A stretch of 64,000 nucleotides of DNA, from assembly GCF_001431485.1 (NCBI RefSeq), contig NZ_LDJM01000026.1:1-64000 (forward strand), given 5' to 3'. Positions 46,087 through 57,668 of the stretch are shown piece by piece; position 1 is the stretch's first letter, and each line of letters opens with the position of its first letter. The translations under genes and the position numbers were made by a program. This DNA is from Stenotrophomonas ginsengisoli. GTDB taxonomy: Bacteria > Pseudomonadota > Gammaproteobacteria > Xanthomonadales > Xanthomonadaceae. The notes beneath the pieces are model-generated. The model did no database searches and was not told the origin of the DNA. It saw only the letters and a list, made by a program, of their open reading frames with translations.

Positions 46087-47225
46087 GCCTGCACCCCGGA
46101 GTTCGGCGCGCGGTTGCCCTTGGCCGTTTGCATGGTTGATTCCTCGAGAATGATGTCGGCGATACGCGCGGCGGCATCGACGCGGGCCAGGCCTCGGGCG
46201 GCCTGTGCCATCGCCAGACGGCGCGGTGCATCGTCATGGAGTTGCTGCAGCAACGGCTGCAGCGTGGCCGCCAGGCGCTCGTCCTGCTTCAACAGGACGG
46301 CCGCCTGGTGCTCGACCAGGTATTGGGCATTGCGGGTCTGGTGGTCATCCACCGCTGCGGCAAACGGCACCAGCACCGAGGGCACGCCGACGGCGCACAG
46401 CTCGGCCAGGGTCGAAGCACCGGCACGGCAGACCACCAGGTCGGCCCAGGCAAAGGCTTCGGCCATATCGGCAATGAACGGGCTGACTTGAGCTTGCACA
46501 CCGGCCTGGGCATAGGCCGCCACGGCCTCGGCATGCAGCTTGTCCCCGCTCTGGTGGCGGATGTCGAAGCTGGCCTGGCCGGCCAGGGCGGCCACTGCCT
46601 GCGGCACGGCCTGGTTCAGGGCACGCGCGCCCTGGCTGCCACCCACCACCAGCACCCGCAGCGGGCCGCTGCGTCCGGCCAGACGCTGGGCCGGCTCGGC
46701 AATGGCGGCGATCTGCTCACGCACCGGGTTGCCGACCAGCTCTTCGCCAGCCGGGAAGCTGCCCGGGAAGCCGACCAGCAGGCGGCGGCAGAAGCGCGAC
46801 AGGATCCGGTTGGTCATGCCCGGGGCACGGTTCTGTTCGTGCACGATCAGCGGCACCCCGAGCAGACGCCCGGCCAGGCCACCGGGGCCGGAAGCAAAGC
46901 CACCAAAGGCCACCACCGCACGCGGGTTGCGCTTGCGCAGGGCAAAGCCAGCCGCCCGCACCGCACGCATGATCCGGAACGGTGCGGCCAGCAGGGCCAG
47001 CTTGCCCTTGCCACGCACACCGGCGATGGGCAGGGTGTCGATGGCAATGTCGTGCGGCGGCACCAGACGGGTTTCCATCGCGCCTTCGGCACCGAGCCAG
47101 GTCACCGGCACGCCACGCGCACGCAGTTCGCTGGCCACGGCCAGGCCCGGGAAGATATGTCCGCCGGTGCCCCCGGCCATGATCACCACCGGACGTGCGG
47201 TGGCCTGTACTACCGGCTCGGTCAT
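46083..47225 (-). CDS. murG: Lipid II synthase MurG (GlcNAc transferase)
   Basis: A 380-residue GT28 enzyme on the inner face of the membrane that adds GlcNAc to lipid I. Visible are [58 protein letters not shown] and [22 protein letters not shown] (UDP-GlcNAc site). It overlaps ftsW and murC by four bases each. Confidence 0.96.
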   Translation of the reverse strand: MTEPVVQATARPVVIMAGGTGGHIFPGLAVASELRARGVPVTWLGAEGAMETRLVPPHDIAIDTLPIAGVRGKGKLALLAAPFRIMRAVRAAGFALRKRNPRAVVAFGGFASGPGGLAGRLLGVPLIVHEQNRAPGMTNRILSRFCRRLLVGFPGSFPAGEELVGNPVREQIAAIAEPAQRLAGRSGPLRVLVVGGSQGARALNQAVPQAVAALAGQASFDIRHQSGDKLHAEAVAAYAQAGVQAQVSPFIADMAEAFAWADLVVCRAGASTLAELCAVGVPSVLVPFAAAVDDHQTRNAQYLVEHQAAVLLKQDERLAATLQPLLQQLHDDAPRRLAMAQAARGLARVDAAARIADIILEESTMQTAKGNRAPNSGVQA

Positions 47226-48550
47226 CGCAGGTCTCCAAAGGTGGGTTCAACACGGGATTGCAGGCGGCTGGTACCGCGCACGGCAGCATGCTGCTGGGCA
47301 CGGGCGGCCACTTCGGTGGCACGCAGCGGCGCGGCGGCCGGCACCGGCTCCTCGTCCTCGTCTGCGGCAGCGGGCGCGGCATCATCCAGGCCACCGGCGA
47401 TGCGCCAGGACTGGCGGCGCACCGCACGCTGGTACTCCCAGGACACGCGCAACAGCACGCCCACGGCCACGCAGGTCATCATCACACTGGAGCCGCCGGC
47501 CGAAATCAGCGGCAGGGTCAGGCCCTTGGTCGGCAACATGCCCAGATTGACCCCGATCGAAATGAAGGCCTGCATGCCCAGCCACAGGGCCACGCCGTAG
47601 GCGACATAGCCGGAGAAGTGGCGACGCTGCTCCACGCACTGCATGCCCAGCCACAGGGCGCGACCGATCAGCAGCGACAGCAGCGCGATCACCACGCAGA
47701 CGCCGGCAAAGCCGGTCTCCTCGGCCAGTACCGAGAAGATGAAGTCGGTGTGGGCCTCGGGCAGGTAGTTCAATTTCTGGATCGATGCGCCCAGCCCCAC
47801 CCCGGTCCACTCGCCGCGACCGATGGCCATCAGCGCATTGGTCAGTTGGTAGCCGGAGCCGAGCTGATCGGCCCACGGATCGACGAAGGAAGTGATGCGG
47901 CGCAGGCGGTAGGGTTCAAACACCGCCACCCCGACCAGCAGCGCACCGCCGAACAGGGCCGGCATGGCCATCTTGGGCAGGTTGCCGCCGCCCAGCACCA
48001 GCAGGGCCACGGTGATGCCACACAGCAGCACCGAGGAACCGAAGTCCGGCTGCAGCAGCAGCATGGCCACCAGGGCCACAACCACGCCCAGCGGCTTGAA
48101 CAGCGCCGTCCAGGTGGCATTGACCTCGTCGGAAAAACGCACCAGGTAGCTGGACAGCCAGATGATGTAGAGCACCTTGACCGCTTCCACCGCCTGGAAG
48201 TTCAGCAGGCCCAGGCGCAACCAGCGGCGTGCACCGTTCACGCTGTGGCCCAGCCCCGGCAGCATCACCAGGGCCAGCAGCACGAAGCAGCCGATCAGCA
48301 GCCACTTGTTGTATTCCTCGACCTTGCGCAGCTCCAGCTGCATCACGCCCAGCGCCAGCACCGTACCCAGCGCCAGGTGGAACAGGTGGCGCTTGAGGTA
48401 GTAGGTCGGATCACCGGCCAGGGCCACCGAGGCCGAGGCCACCATGATCACACCGATCGTCGCCAACGCCAGGGCAGCACCGAGCAACCAGCGGTCATAT
48501 GCACCGCCGATGGCTTCCAGCCGGGTTGCCTGGGGCGACATGTCGTTCAT
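47222..48550 (-). CDS. ftsW: Septal SEDS glycosyltransferase FtsW
   Basis: A 442-residue SEDS-family polymerase with about ten membrane helices. Core motifs are [30 protein letters not shown] (conserved Asp), [19 protein letters not shown] and [16 protein letters not shown]. The C-terminal tail (after about residue 375) is acidic and disordered. It starts with a one-base overlap on the mraY stop and acts with FtsI. Confidence 0.96.
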   Translation of the reverse strand: MNDMSPQATRLEAIGGAYDRWLLGAALALATIGVIMVASASVALAGDPTYYLKRHLFHLALGTVLALGVMQLELRKVEEYNKWLLIGCFVLLALVMLPGLGHSVNGARRWLRLGLLNFQAVEAVKVLYIIWLSSYLVRFSDEVNATWTALFKPLGVVVALVAMLLLQPDFGSSVLLCGITVALLVLGGGNLPKMAMPALFGGALLVGVAVFEPYRLRRITSFVDPWADQLGSGYQLTNALMAIGRGEWTGVGLGASIQKLNYLPEAHTDFIFSVLAEETGFAGVCVVIALLSLLIGRALWLGMQCVEQRRHFSGYVAYGVALWLGMQAFISIGVNLGMLPTKGLTLPLISAGGSSVMMTCVAVGVLLRVSWEYQRAVRRQSWRIAGGLDDAAPAAADEDEEPVPAAAPLRATEVAARAQQHAAVRGTSRLQSRVEPTFGDLR

Positions 48551-49632
48551 CAACGCACCTTCAGCGTCGCCAGGCCGATCAACACCAGCACCACCGAGAT
48601 GATCCAGAAGCGCACGATCACGCGCGGCTCGGGCCAGCCCTTCAGTTCGAAGTGGTGGTGGATCGGGGCCATGCGGAACACGCGCTTGCCGGTCAGCTTG
48701 AAGCTGGCGACCTGGATCATCACCGACAGGGTCTCGATGACGAAGATGCCGCCCATCACCACCAGCACCAGCTCCTGGCGCACGATCACCGCCATGGTGC
48801 CCAGCACCGCACCCAGGGCCAGGGCGCCGACATCGCCCATGAACACCATGGCCGGATAGGTGTTGAACCACAGAAAGCCCAGGCCCGCGCCGGCAATGGC
48901 CGCGCAGATGATCACCAGTTCACCGGCACCGGGAATGGCCGGAATCTGCAGGTAACGGGCAAATTCGGCATGGCCGGAGGCATAGGCGAACACGCCCAGG
49001 GCGCCGGCCACCAGCACGGTGGGCATGATCGCCAGGCCATCCAGGCCATCGGTCAGGTTGACCGCATTGGAGAAGCCGACGATCCAGAAGTAGGCAATCA
49101 CCACGAAGGCGATGCCGGCCATCGGCAAGGCGATGGACTTGAACATCGGGATGTAGAAATTCAGCGTGGCCGGGGCATCGGCGGTCTGCCACAGGACCAG
49201 GCCGGCGGCCAGGCCGAAGATGGACTGCAGCAGGTACTTCCAGCGCGACTTCAGGCCATTGGGGTCACGTTTGGCGATCTTGATCCAGTCGTCGTACCAA
49301 CCGATGCCGCCAAAGCACACCATCACCGCCAGCACAATCCAGATGTAGCGGTTGCCCAGGTCCGCCCAGAGCAAGGTGGCCACGGCGATGGCCAGCAGGA
49401 TCAGGCCGCCGCCCATGGTCGGGGTGCCGGCCTTGGAGAAGTGGGTCTTGGGGCCATCGGTACGGATCGGCTGGCCCTTGAACTGGGCCAGGCGGGCAAT
49501 CGCCCACGGGCCCAGCCACAGGCACAGGCCCAGCGCGGTCAGCGCCGCCAGGATGCCGCGGAAGGTGATGTAGTTGAACAACCGGAACAGGTCGTTGAAC
49601 TGCTGCAGCCATTGGGCCAACTCAAACAACAT
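48550..49632 (-). CDS. mraY: Phospho-MurNAc-pentapeptide transferase
   Basis: A 360-residue integral membrane enzyme that makes lipid I. Conserved sites include [13 protein letters not shown], the aspartate pair in [29 protein letters not shown] (metal/substrate loop) and the cytoplasmic [12 protein letters not shown]. It overlaps murF by 11 bases. In most gamma-proteobacteria murD would lie next; here ftsW follows directly. Confidence 0.96.
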   Translation of the reverse strand: MLFELAQWLQQFNDLFRLFNYITFRGILAALTALGLCLWLGPWAIARLAQFKGQPIRTDGPKTHFSKAGTPTMGGGLILLAIAVATLLWADLGNRYIWIVLAVMVCFGGIGWYDDWIKIAKRDPNGLKSRWKYLLQSIFGLAAGLVLWQTADAPATLNFYIPMFKSIALPMAGIAFVVIAYFWIVGFSNAVNLTDGLDGLAIMPTVLVAGALGVFAYASGHAEFARYLQIPAIPGAGELVIICAAIAGAGLGFLWFNTYPAMVFMGDVGALALGAVLGTMAVIVRQELVLVVMGGIFVIETLSVMIQVASFKLTGKRVFRMAPIHHHFELKGWPEPRVIVRFWIISVVLVLIGLATLKVR

Positions 49633-51010
49633 GATGCTTTTCCTCGCCGCGCTGGAGCAGCGCGGTCACAATCTTGTCCATGGCGCTGCCGCGTGAGCCC
49701 TTGACCAGGCAACGCGCCGCAGCGGGAAGTTCGTCGGCCAGTGCCGCGGCCAGTTCGGCGTGGCTGGCAAAGTGGCGGCCACCCTCACCGAAGGCGGCAG
49801 AGGCCGCATCGGCCAGCTCGCCCAGGGTCCAGACCCGGGCCAGGCCGGCACTGCGCGCCTGCTCGCCGGCAGCGGCGTGCAGGGCACGCGCCTGCGGGCC
49901 CAGCTCACGCATGTCACCGAGCACCAGCCAGCCCTGGCCATCGGCCGCGGCCAGCGCGGCAATGGCGGCGGCCAGCGAACCGGGGTTGGCGTTGTAGCTG
50001 TCATCGATCAGGGTGGCGCCATTGCCCAGGGTGTGGGCGACCTGGCGGCCGGCCACCGGCCGGGCCAGGGCCAGGCCGTCAGCGACCTGGGCCAGCTCGA
50101 TGCCGGCAGCCAGGGCCAGCGCGGCCGCGGCCAGCGCATTGCCGACGTTGTGGCGGCCGGCCAGGGCCAGCTGCACAGCGGCCACGCCCTGCGGGGTCAC
50201 CAGTTCAAAGCGCGAGCCGTCCGCGTCCAGCACGATGCCGCGGGCGCTGACCTCGGCCGGCAGGTCCAGGCCGAAGCGCAGCACGCGGCAACCGGCCGGC
50301 ACGCAGGCCTGTTCAAACCACGCACCGAAGGCATCGTCGGCATTGATCACCGCCACCCCGTTGGCCGGCAGGGCGCGGTAGATCGCGCCCTTGGTCTGGG
50401 CCACACCGAGCAGGCTGCCCATGCGTTCCAGATGGGCGGCGGCAATGTTGTTGACCAGCGCGTAGGTCGGCCGGGCGATATCGGTCAGGTAGGCAATGTC
50501 GCCCGGCTTGCCGGCGCCCATTTCGTAGACGGCCCAATGCGCATCTTCCGGCGCATCGAGCACGGCCAGCGGCAGGCCGATCTCGTTGTTGCGGTTGCCC
50601 GGGGTGGCATACACGCTCTTGCCCTGCACCTGCGCGGCATGGGCGAGCACGGCGCTGAGCAGGGTCTTGACCGAGGTCTTGCCGTTGGAACCGGTGATGG
50701 CGAACACCTCGGTGTCGCGCCCGGCCTGGATGCCGGCGGCAATCCGAGCCAAGGCCAGTTCGCTGTTGTCCACCACCAGTTGCGGCAGGTCGATGTCCAG
50801 CACGCGCTCGACCAACAGCGCCGCCGCACCGGCCGCCTGCGCGGCCTGGGCAAAGTCGTGGCCATCAAAACGTTCGCCACGCAGGGCGACATACAGGCTG
50901 CCCGGGACAATGGCACGGGTGTCGTTGGACAGGCCATCGATGGCCACATCCTCACCGTGCAGGGTGCCCTGCGCCCAGTGGCCCAGCATCGACAGCGGCG
51001 TACGCCTCAT
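49622..51010 (-). CDS. murF: UDP-MurNAc-tripeptide--D-Ala-D-Ala ligase
   Basis: A 462-residue Mur ligase that adds the D-Ala-D-Ala dipeptide. Marks are [21 protein letters not shown] (UDP site), the ATP loop [14 protein letters not shown], the carbamate-lysine/lid area [15 protein letters not shown], and [17 protein letters not shown]. The start at 51010 overlaps murE by four bases; a longer reading is not supported. Confidence 0.95.
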   Translation of the reverse strand: MRRTPLSMLGHWAQGTLHGEDVAIDGLSNDTRAIVPGSLYVALRGERFDGHDFAQAAQAAGAAALLVERVLDIDLPQLVVDNSELALARIAAGIQAGRDTEVFAITGSNGKTSVKTLLSAVLAHAAQVQGKSVYATPGNRNNEIGLPLAVLDAPEDAHWAVYEMGAGKPGDIAYLTDIARPTYALVNNIAAAHLERMGSLLGVAQTKGAIYRALPANGVAVINADDAFGAWFEQACVPAGCRVLRFGLDLPAEVSARGIVLDADGSRFELVTPQGVAAVQLALAGRHNVGNALAAAALALAAGIELAQVADGLALARPVAGRQVAHTLGNGATLIDDSYNANPGSLAAAIAALAAADGQGWLVLGDMRELGPQARALHAAAGEQARSAGLARVWTLGELADAASAAFGEGGRHFASHAELAAALADELPAAARCLVKGSRGSAMDKIVTALLQRGEEKHHVV

Positions 51011-52515
51011 TGCCCTTCTCCGTCGTTGTTGGATCCATCGTTGTTGCCAAAGTGCAGGTCCAGGCACTGCTGGGCGACCTGGCTGTCATCAAAGGGATGC
51101 TTGACCCCGTTGATGTCCTGATAGGGTTCGTGGCCCTTGCCGGCAATCAGCACCACATCACCGGCAGCCGCGCCGGCAATCGCGCCGTCGATGGCCAAGG
51201 CACGGTCGCGCTGCACGCTCACCGCCTCGCGGCGGGCAAAGCCGGCCAGGATGTCGGCAACGATGGCGTCCCCATCCTCGGTGCGCGGGTTGTCGTCGGT
51301 GACGATCACCTTGTCGGCATGTTCCTCGGCAATGGCCGCCATCTGCGGACGCTTGCCGGTATCGCGGTCACCGCCGCAGCCGAACACGCAGGCCAGCAGG
51401 CCATCGACATGGTCTTCCAGCGAACTGAGCGCCTGCAGCAGGGCATCCGGGGTGTGGGCGTAATCGACCACCACGGTCGGCTGGCCGCTCTGGCCACCGA
51501 GCTTGTTCATGCGCCCGGCAATCGGGCGCAGCTTGCCGAGCAGGGCGGCGATGTCGGTCACACCGTTGCCCTGGGCCAGCAGCACACCGGCCACGGCCAG
51601 CAGGTTGTCGACATTGAAGCGGCCCAGCAGCGGCGAATCGACCTGTGCCTGCTCGCCATCGGCGGCCAGGGTGAAATGCAGGCCGGCGCCATCCAGTTCG
51701 ATCGCACTGGCCTGCAGCCGGGCAGCAGCCACACCACGCGAGCTGACCCCGATCACCGCCACGGCCGGATCAATCACCGCCAGCAGGGCCGGGGCGTAGG
51801 CATCGTCCAGGTTGACCACGGCAGCCTTCAGCCCGGCGCGCTGGAACAGGCGGGCCTTGGCCGCGCCATAGGCTTCCATGGTGCCGTGGTAATCCAGATG
51901 GTCGCGGGTGAGGTTGGTGAACACCGCAATGTCGTAGTGCACCGCGTCCACCCGGCCCTGGTCCAGCGCATGCGAGCTGACCTCCATGGCCGTGGCCATG
52001 GCACCGTCATCGCGCAACCGGGCCAGCACCTGGTGCATCTGCAGCACCAGCGGGGTGGTGAAACCGGTCGGTACCACCTGCCCGTACAGGCCGACACCCA
52101 GGGTGCCGATCGAGCCGGAGCGGATGCCCTGCAGCTGCCAGGCCTGGCCCAGCAACTGCACGGTGGAGGTTTTGCCGTTGGTGCCGGTGACCCCGACCAT
52201 GGTCATCGCGCGCGAGGGCTGACCATGGAACTGGTCGGCCATCTGGCCCATGCGGGCACGCAGGCCAGGCACGGCAATGGCATCGGCCGGCACGTCAATG
52301 CCGTCAGGCGCCGGGGAGTCATACAGGATCGCCGCGGCACCGTTGGCCCGCGCCTGTTCAACAAAGTTCAACCCGTGCGCACCGAAGCCGGCGACACAGA
52401 CAAAGCCATCGCCCGGGCGTACGTCACGGCTGTCCAGCACCAGGCCGGAAACCTCGTGCCCGGCGGCAGCGGCAATGTCCGGCAGCAGGGTCGACAGCGG
52501 CAGGCGGCGGCTCAC
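51007..52515 (-). CDS. murE: UDP-MurNAc-L-Ala-D-Glu--meso-diaminopimelate ligase
   Basis: A 502-residue Mur ligase that adds meso-DAP. The ATP loop is [30 protein letters not shown] and the meso-DAP-specific [15 protein letters not shown] show the diaminopimelate type rather than lysine. It overlaps murF and ftsI by four bases each. Confidence 0.96.
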   Translation of the reverse strand: MSRRLPLSTLLPDIAAAAGHEVSGLVLDSRDVRPGDGFVCVAGFGAHGLNFVEQARANGAAAILYDSPAPDGIDVPADAIAVPGLRARMGQMADQFHGQPSRAMTMVGVTGTNGKTSTVQLLGQAWQLQGIRSGSIGTLGVGLYGQVVPTGFTTPLVLQMHQVLARLRDDGAMATAMEVSSHALDQGRVDAVHYDIAVFTNLTRDHLDYHGTMEAYGAAKARLFQRAGLKAAVVNLDDAYAPALLAVIDPAVAVIGVSSRGVAAARLQASAIELDGAGLHFTLAADGEQAQVDSPLLGRFNVDNLLAVAGVLLAQGNGVTDIAALLGKLRPIAGRMNKLGGQSGQPTVVVDYAHTPDALLQALSSLEDHVDGLLACVFGCGGDRDTGKRPQMAAIAEEHADKVIVTDDNPRTEDGDAIVADILAGFARREAVSVQRDRALAIDGAIAGAAAGDVVLIAGKGHEPYQDINGVKHPFDDSQVAQQCLDLHFGNNDGSNNDGEGQ

Positions 52516-54350
52516 AGCACACCTCCGGCCGGCAGTGCCTGCGGCATGGCCGCGTCCAGCTCGGCGCCGGCATCGGGAATCAGGGTCGGATCGGGCGCAG
52601 CCGGCAGCACGCTGGCGCTGTGGCCAAGCTTGCCGCTGGCCTGTGCGGCCAGCCAGGCATCGATGTTGTCCGGCGGCACGTCCATCAGACGCAGCGCCCC
52701 TTCCATCACGTGGTGGAACACCGGCGCTGCCACCAGTCCGCCGTAATAGGCGCTGCCCTGGGGATCATTGATCACAATCACGGTTGCAAATCGGGGGTTG
52801 GTCGCCGGCACCAGGCCGGCAAACAGGGAATTGTAATGGCCGCGCACGTATCCGCCCGGACCGGCTTTACGTGCCGTTCCGGTTTTGCCGGCCACGTGGT
52901 AACCGAGGATGCCGGCCTGCTTGGCACCGCCCTGGGTGACCACGGTCTGCATCATTTCCACCACCTGGTCGGCCACCTGCTCGTCCACCACCTGGCGCAC
53001 GGTGCGCTCGTCCGCACTCTGGCCACGGATGAAGGTCGGGCTGACCAGCTGGCCGCCATTGCCCAGGGTGGCAAAGGCCTGGGCGATCTGCAGCGGGGTC
53101 ACACTCAGGCCGTAGCCGTAGGACATGGTGCTCTTGGTGCTGCCAGACCAGTTGGGCGAACCCGGGGTGGGCACCACGCCGGCCGACTCACCGGGAAAAC
53201 CACTGCCCGGGGCCTGGCCGTAACCGAAGCTGCGCACGGTGTCGTAGAAGGTACGGTCCGGCATCAGCGCGGCCATCTTGGCCGAGCCGATGTTGGAGGA
53301 ACGGGTGATCACCCCGGTGGTGGTCAGCACGCCGTTGTTGCGCGGCACGTCGCGGATCGTATAGCGGCCCAGCGACATGTAGCCCGGGTTGGTGTCGAAC
53401 ACGCTGTTGGCGGTGACCACACCGGACTGCAGGGCCGAGGCCACGGTCAGCGGCTTCATCGTCGAGCCCGGCTCGACCAGGTCGGTCACCGCCCGGTTGC
53501 GACGGGTGTCCGGGCTGGAGCTGCCCACCGCATTGGGGTTGTAGGTGGGCAGGTTGGCCATGGCCAGCACTTCGCCGGTGGCCACGTCCATCACCACCAC
53601 CGAACCGCCGGCGGCCTTGTGCTGGTTGACCGCATTGCGCAGCTCGCGCATGGCCAAAAACTGGATGCGGCGGTCGATGCTCAGGGTCAGGTCACGGCCA
53701 GGCTCGGCCGCACGCACCAGGTCGATGCTCTCCACGATCGCGCCCTTGCGGTCGCGGATCACCTTCTTGGCACCGGGCTGGCCGCTGAGCCATTCGTCAA
53801 AGGCCAGTTCCAGCCCTTCCTGGCCCTGGTCATCGATGTTGGTGTAGCCCAGCACGTGGGCCAGCGCCTCGCCCTGCGGGTAGTAACGGCGGAACTCGCG
53901 CTGGGAGAACACACCGGGAATCTTCAGGTCCAGCACGCGCTGCGCCTCGTCCGGGTTGATCCGGCGGCGCACGTACATGAATTCCTTGTCAGCCTTCTGC
54001 GCCAGGCGCTGGGTCAGCTCCTCGTGGGAGACGGCCAGGGCCTGGGACAGCTCACCGATGCGATCGGGATGGGCCAGCAGCTCCTTCGGGTTGACCCAGA
54101 TCGAGGCCACCGGGGTGGACACCGCCACCGGCTCGCCATTGCGGTCTGTGATCATCCCGCGCGAGGTCGGGATCGGCACCTCACGCAGGAAGCGCGCCTC
54201 GCCCTGGCGCTGGTAGAAGGCGTTGTTGACCAGCTGCACATAGGCCGCACGCGCGACCAGGCTGAATGCGCACAGGCCCAAAACCGAACCAACCAGCAGC
54301 AGTCGCCCGCGCTGGTTGAAGACCCGCCCCTTGTGCTTGCGCATGTTCAT
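52512..54350 (-). CDS. ftsI: Septal transpeptidase FtsI (PBP3)
   Basis: A 612-residue class B penicillin-binding protein. It has one N-terminal membrane helix ([20 protein letters not shown]), a dimerisation/pedestal domain ([17 protein letters not shown]), and the transpeptidase motifs [12 protein letters not shown] (SxxK serine), SSN (in TRSSNIGSA) and [11 protein letters not shown] (KTG). It partners with FtsW to build septal wall. It overlaps ftsL by four bases; longer readings upstream lie in ftsL. Confidence 0.96.
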   Translation of the reverse strand: MNMRKHKGRVFNQRGRLLLVGSVLGLCAFSLVARAAYVQLVNNAFYQRQGEARFLREVPIPTSRGMITDRNGEPVAVSTPVASIWVNPKELLAHPDRIGELSQALAVSHEELTQRLAQKADKEFMYVRRRINPDEAQRVLDLKIPGVFSQREFRRYYPQGEALAHVLGYTNIDDQGQEGLELAFDEWLSGQPGAKKVIRDRKGAIVESIDLVRAAEPGRDLTLSIDRRIQFLAMRELRNAVNQHKAAGGSVVVMDVATGEVLAMANLPTYNPNAVGSSSPDTRRNRAVTDLVEPGSTMKPLTVASALQSGVVTANSVFDTNPGYMSLGRYTIRDVPRNNGVLTTTGVITRSSNIGSAKMAALMPDRTFYDTVRSFGYGQAPGSGFPGESAGVVPTPGSPNWSGSTKSTMSYGYGLSVTPLQIAQAFATLGNGGQLVSPTFIRGQSADERTVRQVVDEQVADQVVEMMQTVVTQGGAKQAGILGYHVAGKTGTARKAGPGGYVRGHYNSLFAGLVPATNPRFATVIVINDPQGSAYYGGLVAAPVFHHVMEGALRLMDVPPDNIDAWLAAQASGKLGHSASVLPAAPDPTLIPDAGAELDAAMPQALPAGGVL

Positions 54351-54610
54351 TGGCGCACCACCACGATGTCGGCCGGCTCGGGAAATTTCATCCCGATCCG
54401 GCTGCGCGCCAGTTGATCCACCCGCCCGGCCTGGGTCAGGGTCGCCTGCTCCAGCTGCAGGCGGCCGAACTCGATGTTCAGCTCGTCGCGCTGGTGTTCC
54501 AGCCGCGACAGCTCGACAAACAACTGGCGGTGCTGGTGACGCTTGTGCACAACCGCCACCGCCGAAGCGATGGTGGCCACCAGCAGGATCACCAGCAACA
54601 GACGGGCCAT
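54347..54610 (-). CDS. ftsL: Cell division protein FtsL
   Basis: An 87-residue bitopic protein: a membrane helix (LLLVILLVATIASAVAVVH) and a periplasmic heptad-repeat helix (FVELSRLEHQRDELNIEFGRLQ...). The family is known by size and place between rsmH and ftsI more than by sequence. It joins FtsB and FtsQ in the divisome. It starts exactly at the rsmH stop (one-base overlap). Confidence 0.92.
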   Translation of the reverse strand: MARLLLVILLVATIASAVAVVHKRHQHRQLFVELSRLEHQRDELNIEFGRLQLEQATLTQAGRVDQLARSRIGMKFPEPADIVVVRQ

Positions 54611-55572
54611 CAGCGTGCCCCCACCTTCTGCGCCACGCGCAGCACGGCGCTGCGCGCACGCGGGTTCACGTTCAACTCGTCATCATCGGCCTTGATCGCA
54701 CCGCCCACCAGCTCCAGGGTCGGGCTGAAGCTGACCTCGGTCGGCATGCGGCGGTTGCCCGGCGGGGCCTTGGCCAGCTTGTTGAAGTACTGCTTGACGA
54801 TGCGGTCTTCCAGCGAATGGAAGCTGATGATGGCCAGGCGGCCTTCCGGCTTGAGCAGCGACACCGCCGCATCCAGCGCCAGCTCCAGATCGGCCAGCTC
54901 ACGGTTGATGTGGATGCGGATGGCCTGGAAGCTGCGGGTGGCCGGGTTGGACTTGTCCTTGCCGCGCGGCACCACCTTGTTGATCAGTTCGGCCAGCTGC
55001 GCGGTGCGGGTCAGCGGGGTCTTCTCGCGCTCGGCCACGATCGCCCGGGCAATCTTGCGGCTGGCGCGTTCCTCGCCATAGGTCCACAGCACGTCGGCAA
55101 TTTCACGCTCATCGGCGATGGCCAGCCACTGCGCCGCACTGAGCCCGGAATCCGGGTCCATGCGCATGTCCAGCGGGCCATCCTTGCCGAAGGAGAAACC
55201 ACGTTCGGCCACATCCAGCTGCGGCGAGGACACGCCCAGATCCAGCAGGATGCCGTCCACACCGTCGCCGGTTGCCGACCACTGCGCCATCTGCGCGAAC
55301 GAGCCACGGAAGATCGCCACCCGGCCATCGGGGGCGAAGTCGCGCTGCGCCACGGCAATGGCTTCCGGATCCTTGTCCATCACCAACAAACGCCCGTCCG
55401 GACCGAGCTGTTCGAGCACGCCACGGGAATGCCCGCCGCGTCCGAACGTGCCGTCCAGATAGGTTCCGTTTTCGATCACCCTCAGGCCATTGAGGACCTG
55501 GGCGTAGAGCACCGGCAGATGTTGCGCCGGCGGCTGCGCCGAAGGGTGACCGGTGTGCGGCTGCTCACGCAT
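54610..55572 (-). CDS. rsmH: 16S rRNA (cytosine1402-N4)-methyltransferase RsmH (MraW)
   Basis: A 320-residue SAM enzyme. Conserved parts are [32 protein letters not shown] (SAM motif I), [14 protein letters not shown] and [14 protein letters not shown]. The ATG at 55572 has a strong AGGGGG site. A GTG at 55590, overlapping the mraZ stop as GTGA, would add six residues and is the alternative start. Confidence 0.95.
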   Translation of the reverse strand: MREQPHTGHPSAQPPAQHLPVLYAQVLNGLRVIENGTYLDGTFGRGGHSRGVLEQLGPDGRLLVMDKDPEAIAVAQRDFAPDGRVAIFRGSFAQMAQWSATGDGVDGILLDLGVSSPQLDVAERGFSFGKDGPLDMRMDPDSGLSAAQWLAIADEREIADVLWTYGEERASRKIARAIVAEREKTPLTRTAQLAELINKVVPRGKDKSNPATRSFQAIRIHINRELADLELALDAAVSLLKPEGRLAIISFHSLEDRIVKQYFNKLAKAPPGNRRMPTEVSFSPTLELVGGAIKADDDELNVNPRARSAVLRVAQKVGAR

Positions 55573-55586
55573 CCCGGCCCCCTGGT

Positions 55587-56033
55587 TCACAGTCTCAGGT
55601 CGAGCAGGTCATCGCCCAGGTCGCCGTCATCCAGCGTCTGGTCGATCAGCGCGCGATGCGCCTGCTCGCTCCACAGTTCAAATTTGTCGCCCATTCCCAT
55701 CAGCACCGCTTTCTTCTCGATGCCCACCGCACTGCGGTGGCTGGGGGGCAGCGTGATACGACCATTGCCGTCCAGCTCCAGGTGGGCCGCCGAACCCACC
55801 AGCTTCTGCTGCAGGGTGCGCACGGTCTTGCTCATGTTGGGGCGGGCCAGCAGGTCATCGCGCACCTTCTCCCACGCATCGGGGCGGTACAGCCACAGGC
55901 AGCCGCGCTCGAAGGGGTTGTAGGTCAGGACCAGACGGTTGCCACACGCCGACGCCACAAGCTCACGCTGGACGGTGGGAACCGTCATGCGCCCCTTGTC
56001 GTCAACAGTGATGGCGGTCTCACCCTGGAACAC
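55587..56033 (-). CDS. mraZ: Transcriptional regulator MraZ
   Basis: A 148-residue protein of two AbrB-like DNA-binding repeats ([40 protein letters not shown]), the first gene of the division cluster. MraZ represses its own promoter by binding short TGGG repeats 10 bases apart, and matching repeats lie just upstream. The predicted start codon is ATG-like at 56033 with no strong ribosome site. Confidence 0.95.
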   Translation of the reverse strand: MFQGETAITVDDKGRMTVPTVQRELVASACGNRLVLTYNPFERGCLWLYRPDAWEKVRDDLLARPNMSKTVRTLQQKLVGSAAHLELDGNGRITLPPSHRSAVGIEKKAVLMGMGDKFELWSEQAHRALIDQTLDDGDLGDDLLDLRL

Positions 56034-56073
56034 GATTGCTCTGCCTGCCTGTGTTTTTTCAATGAATTATTGA

Positions 56074-56144
56074 ACCACGAAAACCCACAAAAAACCCGGA
56101 ATTCCCGCTGTTGCCCACCTTAGCAGCGCCCCTCCCCTTGTCAA
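56074..56144 (-). promoter_or_regulatory. dcw promoter with MraZ-box-like repeats
   Basis: On the minus strand a consensus TTGACA (56144-56139) is followed after 16 bases by TAAGGT (56122-56117), a weak -10. From 56117 downwards, GGG/GG triplets recur about every 10 bases (TGGG, CGGG, CGGG, TGGG, TGG), the spacing of MraZ boxes. MraZ bound here would block the promoter of the whole cluster. The array is inferred from spacing and position. Confidence 0.65.
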
Positions 56145-56214
56145 CAACTTTTCCAAGGGCAAATCACTTTCCCGATCAATGGTTTGCAACAATCTTTAGA
56201 GACTTGTTCAAGGC

Positions 56215-56223
56215 TTATCCACA
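56215..56223 (+). promoter_or_regulatory. Perfect DnaA box
   Basis: TTATCCACA matches the DnaA consensus TTATNCACA exactly. It is the only perfect box recognised in this 326-base gap between mraZ and the NRDE gene, about 70 bases upstream of the dcw -35 element. It could be chance or could couple initiation to division gene expression. Confidence 0.45.
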
Positions 56224-56359
56224 AGTTGCTGTTTCCGCAGCCCTTTCCAAATTTCACAGAAGTTCAGGCCCATGCACGGCGCGTGAAGACCAACCTGCGC
56301 CAGCCACTTCGGCCCGGACGCCTCTGGCCGGGCCATGCGCAAACGGCGACACTGCCGCG

Positions 56360-57136
56360 ATGTGCGTACTGGCAATGGCCTGGCAGGCCCACCCGCGATG
56401 GCGCTTGCTGTTGATCGGCAACCGCGATGAATTCCACCCACGCCCCACCGCGGCAGCCGCGTCGTGGACAGATGCCCCGTTGCTGGGCGGGCGCGACCTG
56501 CGCGCCGGCGGCAGCTGGCTGGCCACCGATGGCCACGGCCGGCTGGCGGTGCTGACCAATGTGCGCGACCCGCAGGCCGCCCAGACCGGGCCCTCGCGTG
56601 GCGCCCTGGTGGCCGGCTTCCTGCAGCAGGGCGCCAGCGCGGCCAGCCACAGCCAGGTACTGGCCAGCCAGGCCTGGCCCTACGCCCCGTTCAACCTGCT
56701 GCTGGCCGATGCCACCGGTTGCCACTACCTGGGCAACCACCCGCTGCGGCAGGCATCCCTGCCGGCCGGGGTACACGGCCTGTCCAATGCCGGCCTCGGT
56801 GCACCCTGGCCGAAGAGCGAACACCTGCGTCTGGCCCTGCAGGATTGGCTGGCCAGCGGCAGCGATGACCACGACCCGCTGTGGCAGGCCCTGGCCGATG
56901 AGCACGTACCGGCCGATGCACAGCTGCCCGACACCGGCATCGGCCTGGACCTGGAACGCCAGCTCGGCCCGGTGTTCATCCGTGGCCAGCACTACGGCAC
57001 CCGCGCCAGCACCGTGGTGGCCATCGACCAGGCCGGGGCCGGCTGGCTGATCGAACGCCGCTACGGCAGCGATGGCCTGTACCTGGGCCAGAGCCACTGG
57101 CATTTTGATGGCCACGGGGCATTCACCCAGGCCTGA
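56360..57136 (+). CDS. NRDE family protein (TANGO2-like)
   Basis: A 258-residue protein of the NRDE/TANGO2 family: MCVLAMAWQAHP, then the name-giving LLLIGNRDEFHPRPTAAA. Cys2 could be an N-terminal nucleophile after Met removal, as in Ntn hydrolases. Later motifs are DGHGRLAVLTNVRDP, SNAGLGAPWPKSE and TRASTVVAIDQAG. Human TANGO2 is linked to metabolic crises and the bacterial function is debated (heme trafficking has been proposed). The start at 56360 fixes the family N-terminus. Confidence 0.88.
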   Translation: MCVLAMAWQAHPRWRLLLIGNRDEFHPRPTAAAASWTDAPLLGGRDLRAGGSWLATDGHGRLAVLTNVRDPQAAQTGPSRGALVAGFLQQGASAASHSQVLASQAWPYAPFNLLLADATGCHYLGNHPLRQASLPAGVHGLSNAGLGAPWPKSEHLRLALQDWLASGSDDHDPLWQALADEHVPADAQLPDTGIGLDLERQLGPVFIRGQHYGTRASTVVAIDQAGAGWLIERRYGSDGLYLGQSHWHFDGHGAFTQA

Positions 57137-57152
57137 GCCGGCACCGGCCAAC

Positions 57153-57181
57153 AAAAAACGCCCCGGCAATGCCGGGGCGTT
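57153..57181 (-). terminator. Terminator of the RNase P RNA gene
   Basis: AACGCCCCGGC and GCCGGGGCGTT form a perfect 11-bp stem with a 3-base loop; on the minus strand six T follow. It lies right behind the 3' end of rnpB and also after the convergent NRDE gene. Confidence 0.9.
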
Positions 57182-57189
57182 GGAAACAG

Positions 57190-57612
57190 GAGGCGGAGCC
57201 GGCCGATAAGCCGGGTTCTGTCGTGGACAGTCATTCCTCTAGGCGCCACGTCACCGTGACGCTCAAGCAACCTACCCGGATCCAGCGCGGGCCACGCCAA
57301 TGGATCCCTATTTGGTCTTGCTCCAGGTGGGGTTTGCCGTACCGGTCTGTTGCCAGACTCGCGGTGCGCTCTTACCGCACCATTTCACCCTTGCCACGCC
57401 TCCTGCCTCAACCTTGCGGTTGTGCGGAAAACTTGGCCGGACATTCGTCCGGCAAGTACCCGCAGCGGCAGGAGCGTTCGGCGGTATCTTTCTGTTGCAC
57501 TTTCCGTCGGCTTGCGCCGCCCAGGCGTTACCTGGCACCTTGCCCTGTGGAGCCCGGACTTTCCTCGGCACCCTTAGAAAGGATGACGCGACTGTCTGGC
57601 CGGCTCCGCCAG
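57190..57612 (-). ncRNA. rnpB: RNase P RNA (class A)
   Basis: Read on the minus strand, the RNA opens GGCGGAGCCGGCCAGACAGT and closes with the complement GGCCGGCTCCGCC, forming the P1 stem. Diagnostic pieces include GAGGAAAGTCCGGGCTCC near the 5' end, AGGGTGAAA and GGTAAGAGCGCACC, the ACAGAAA region, and AGAGGAATGACTGTCC with the 3' CAGAACCCGGCTTATCGGCC. About 420 nt, typical of class A. It is the catalytic RNA for 5' maturation of tRNA. It lies between rsmI and mraZ, as in other gamma-proteobacteria. End positions are good to a few bases. Confidence 0.96.
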
Positions 57613-57668
57613 TGTGTATTGTCGCATGTCAGCAGCCGCTTTGACTGTCTGCCACTGCAATCAGCCGA

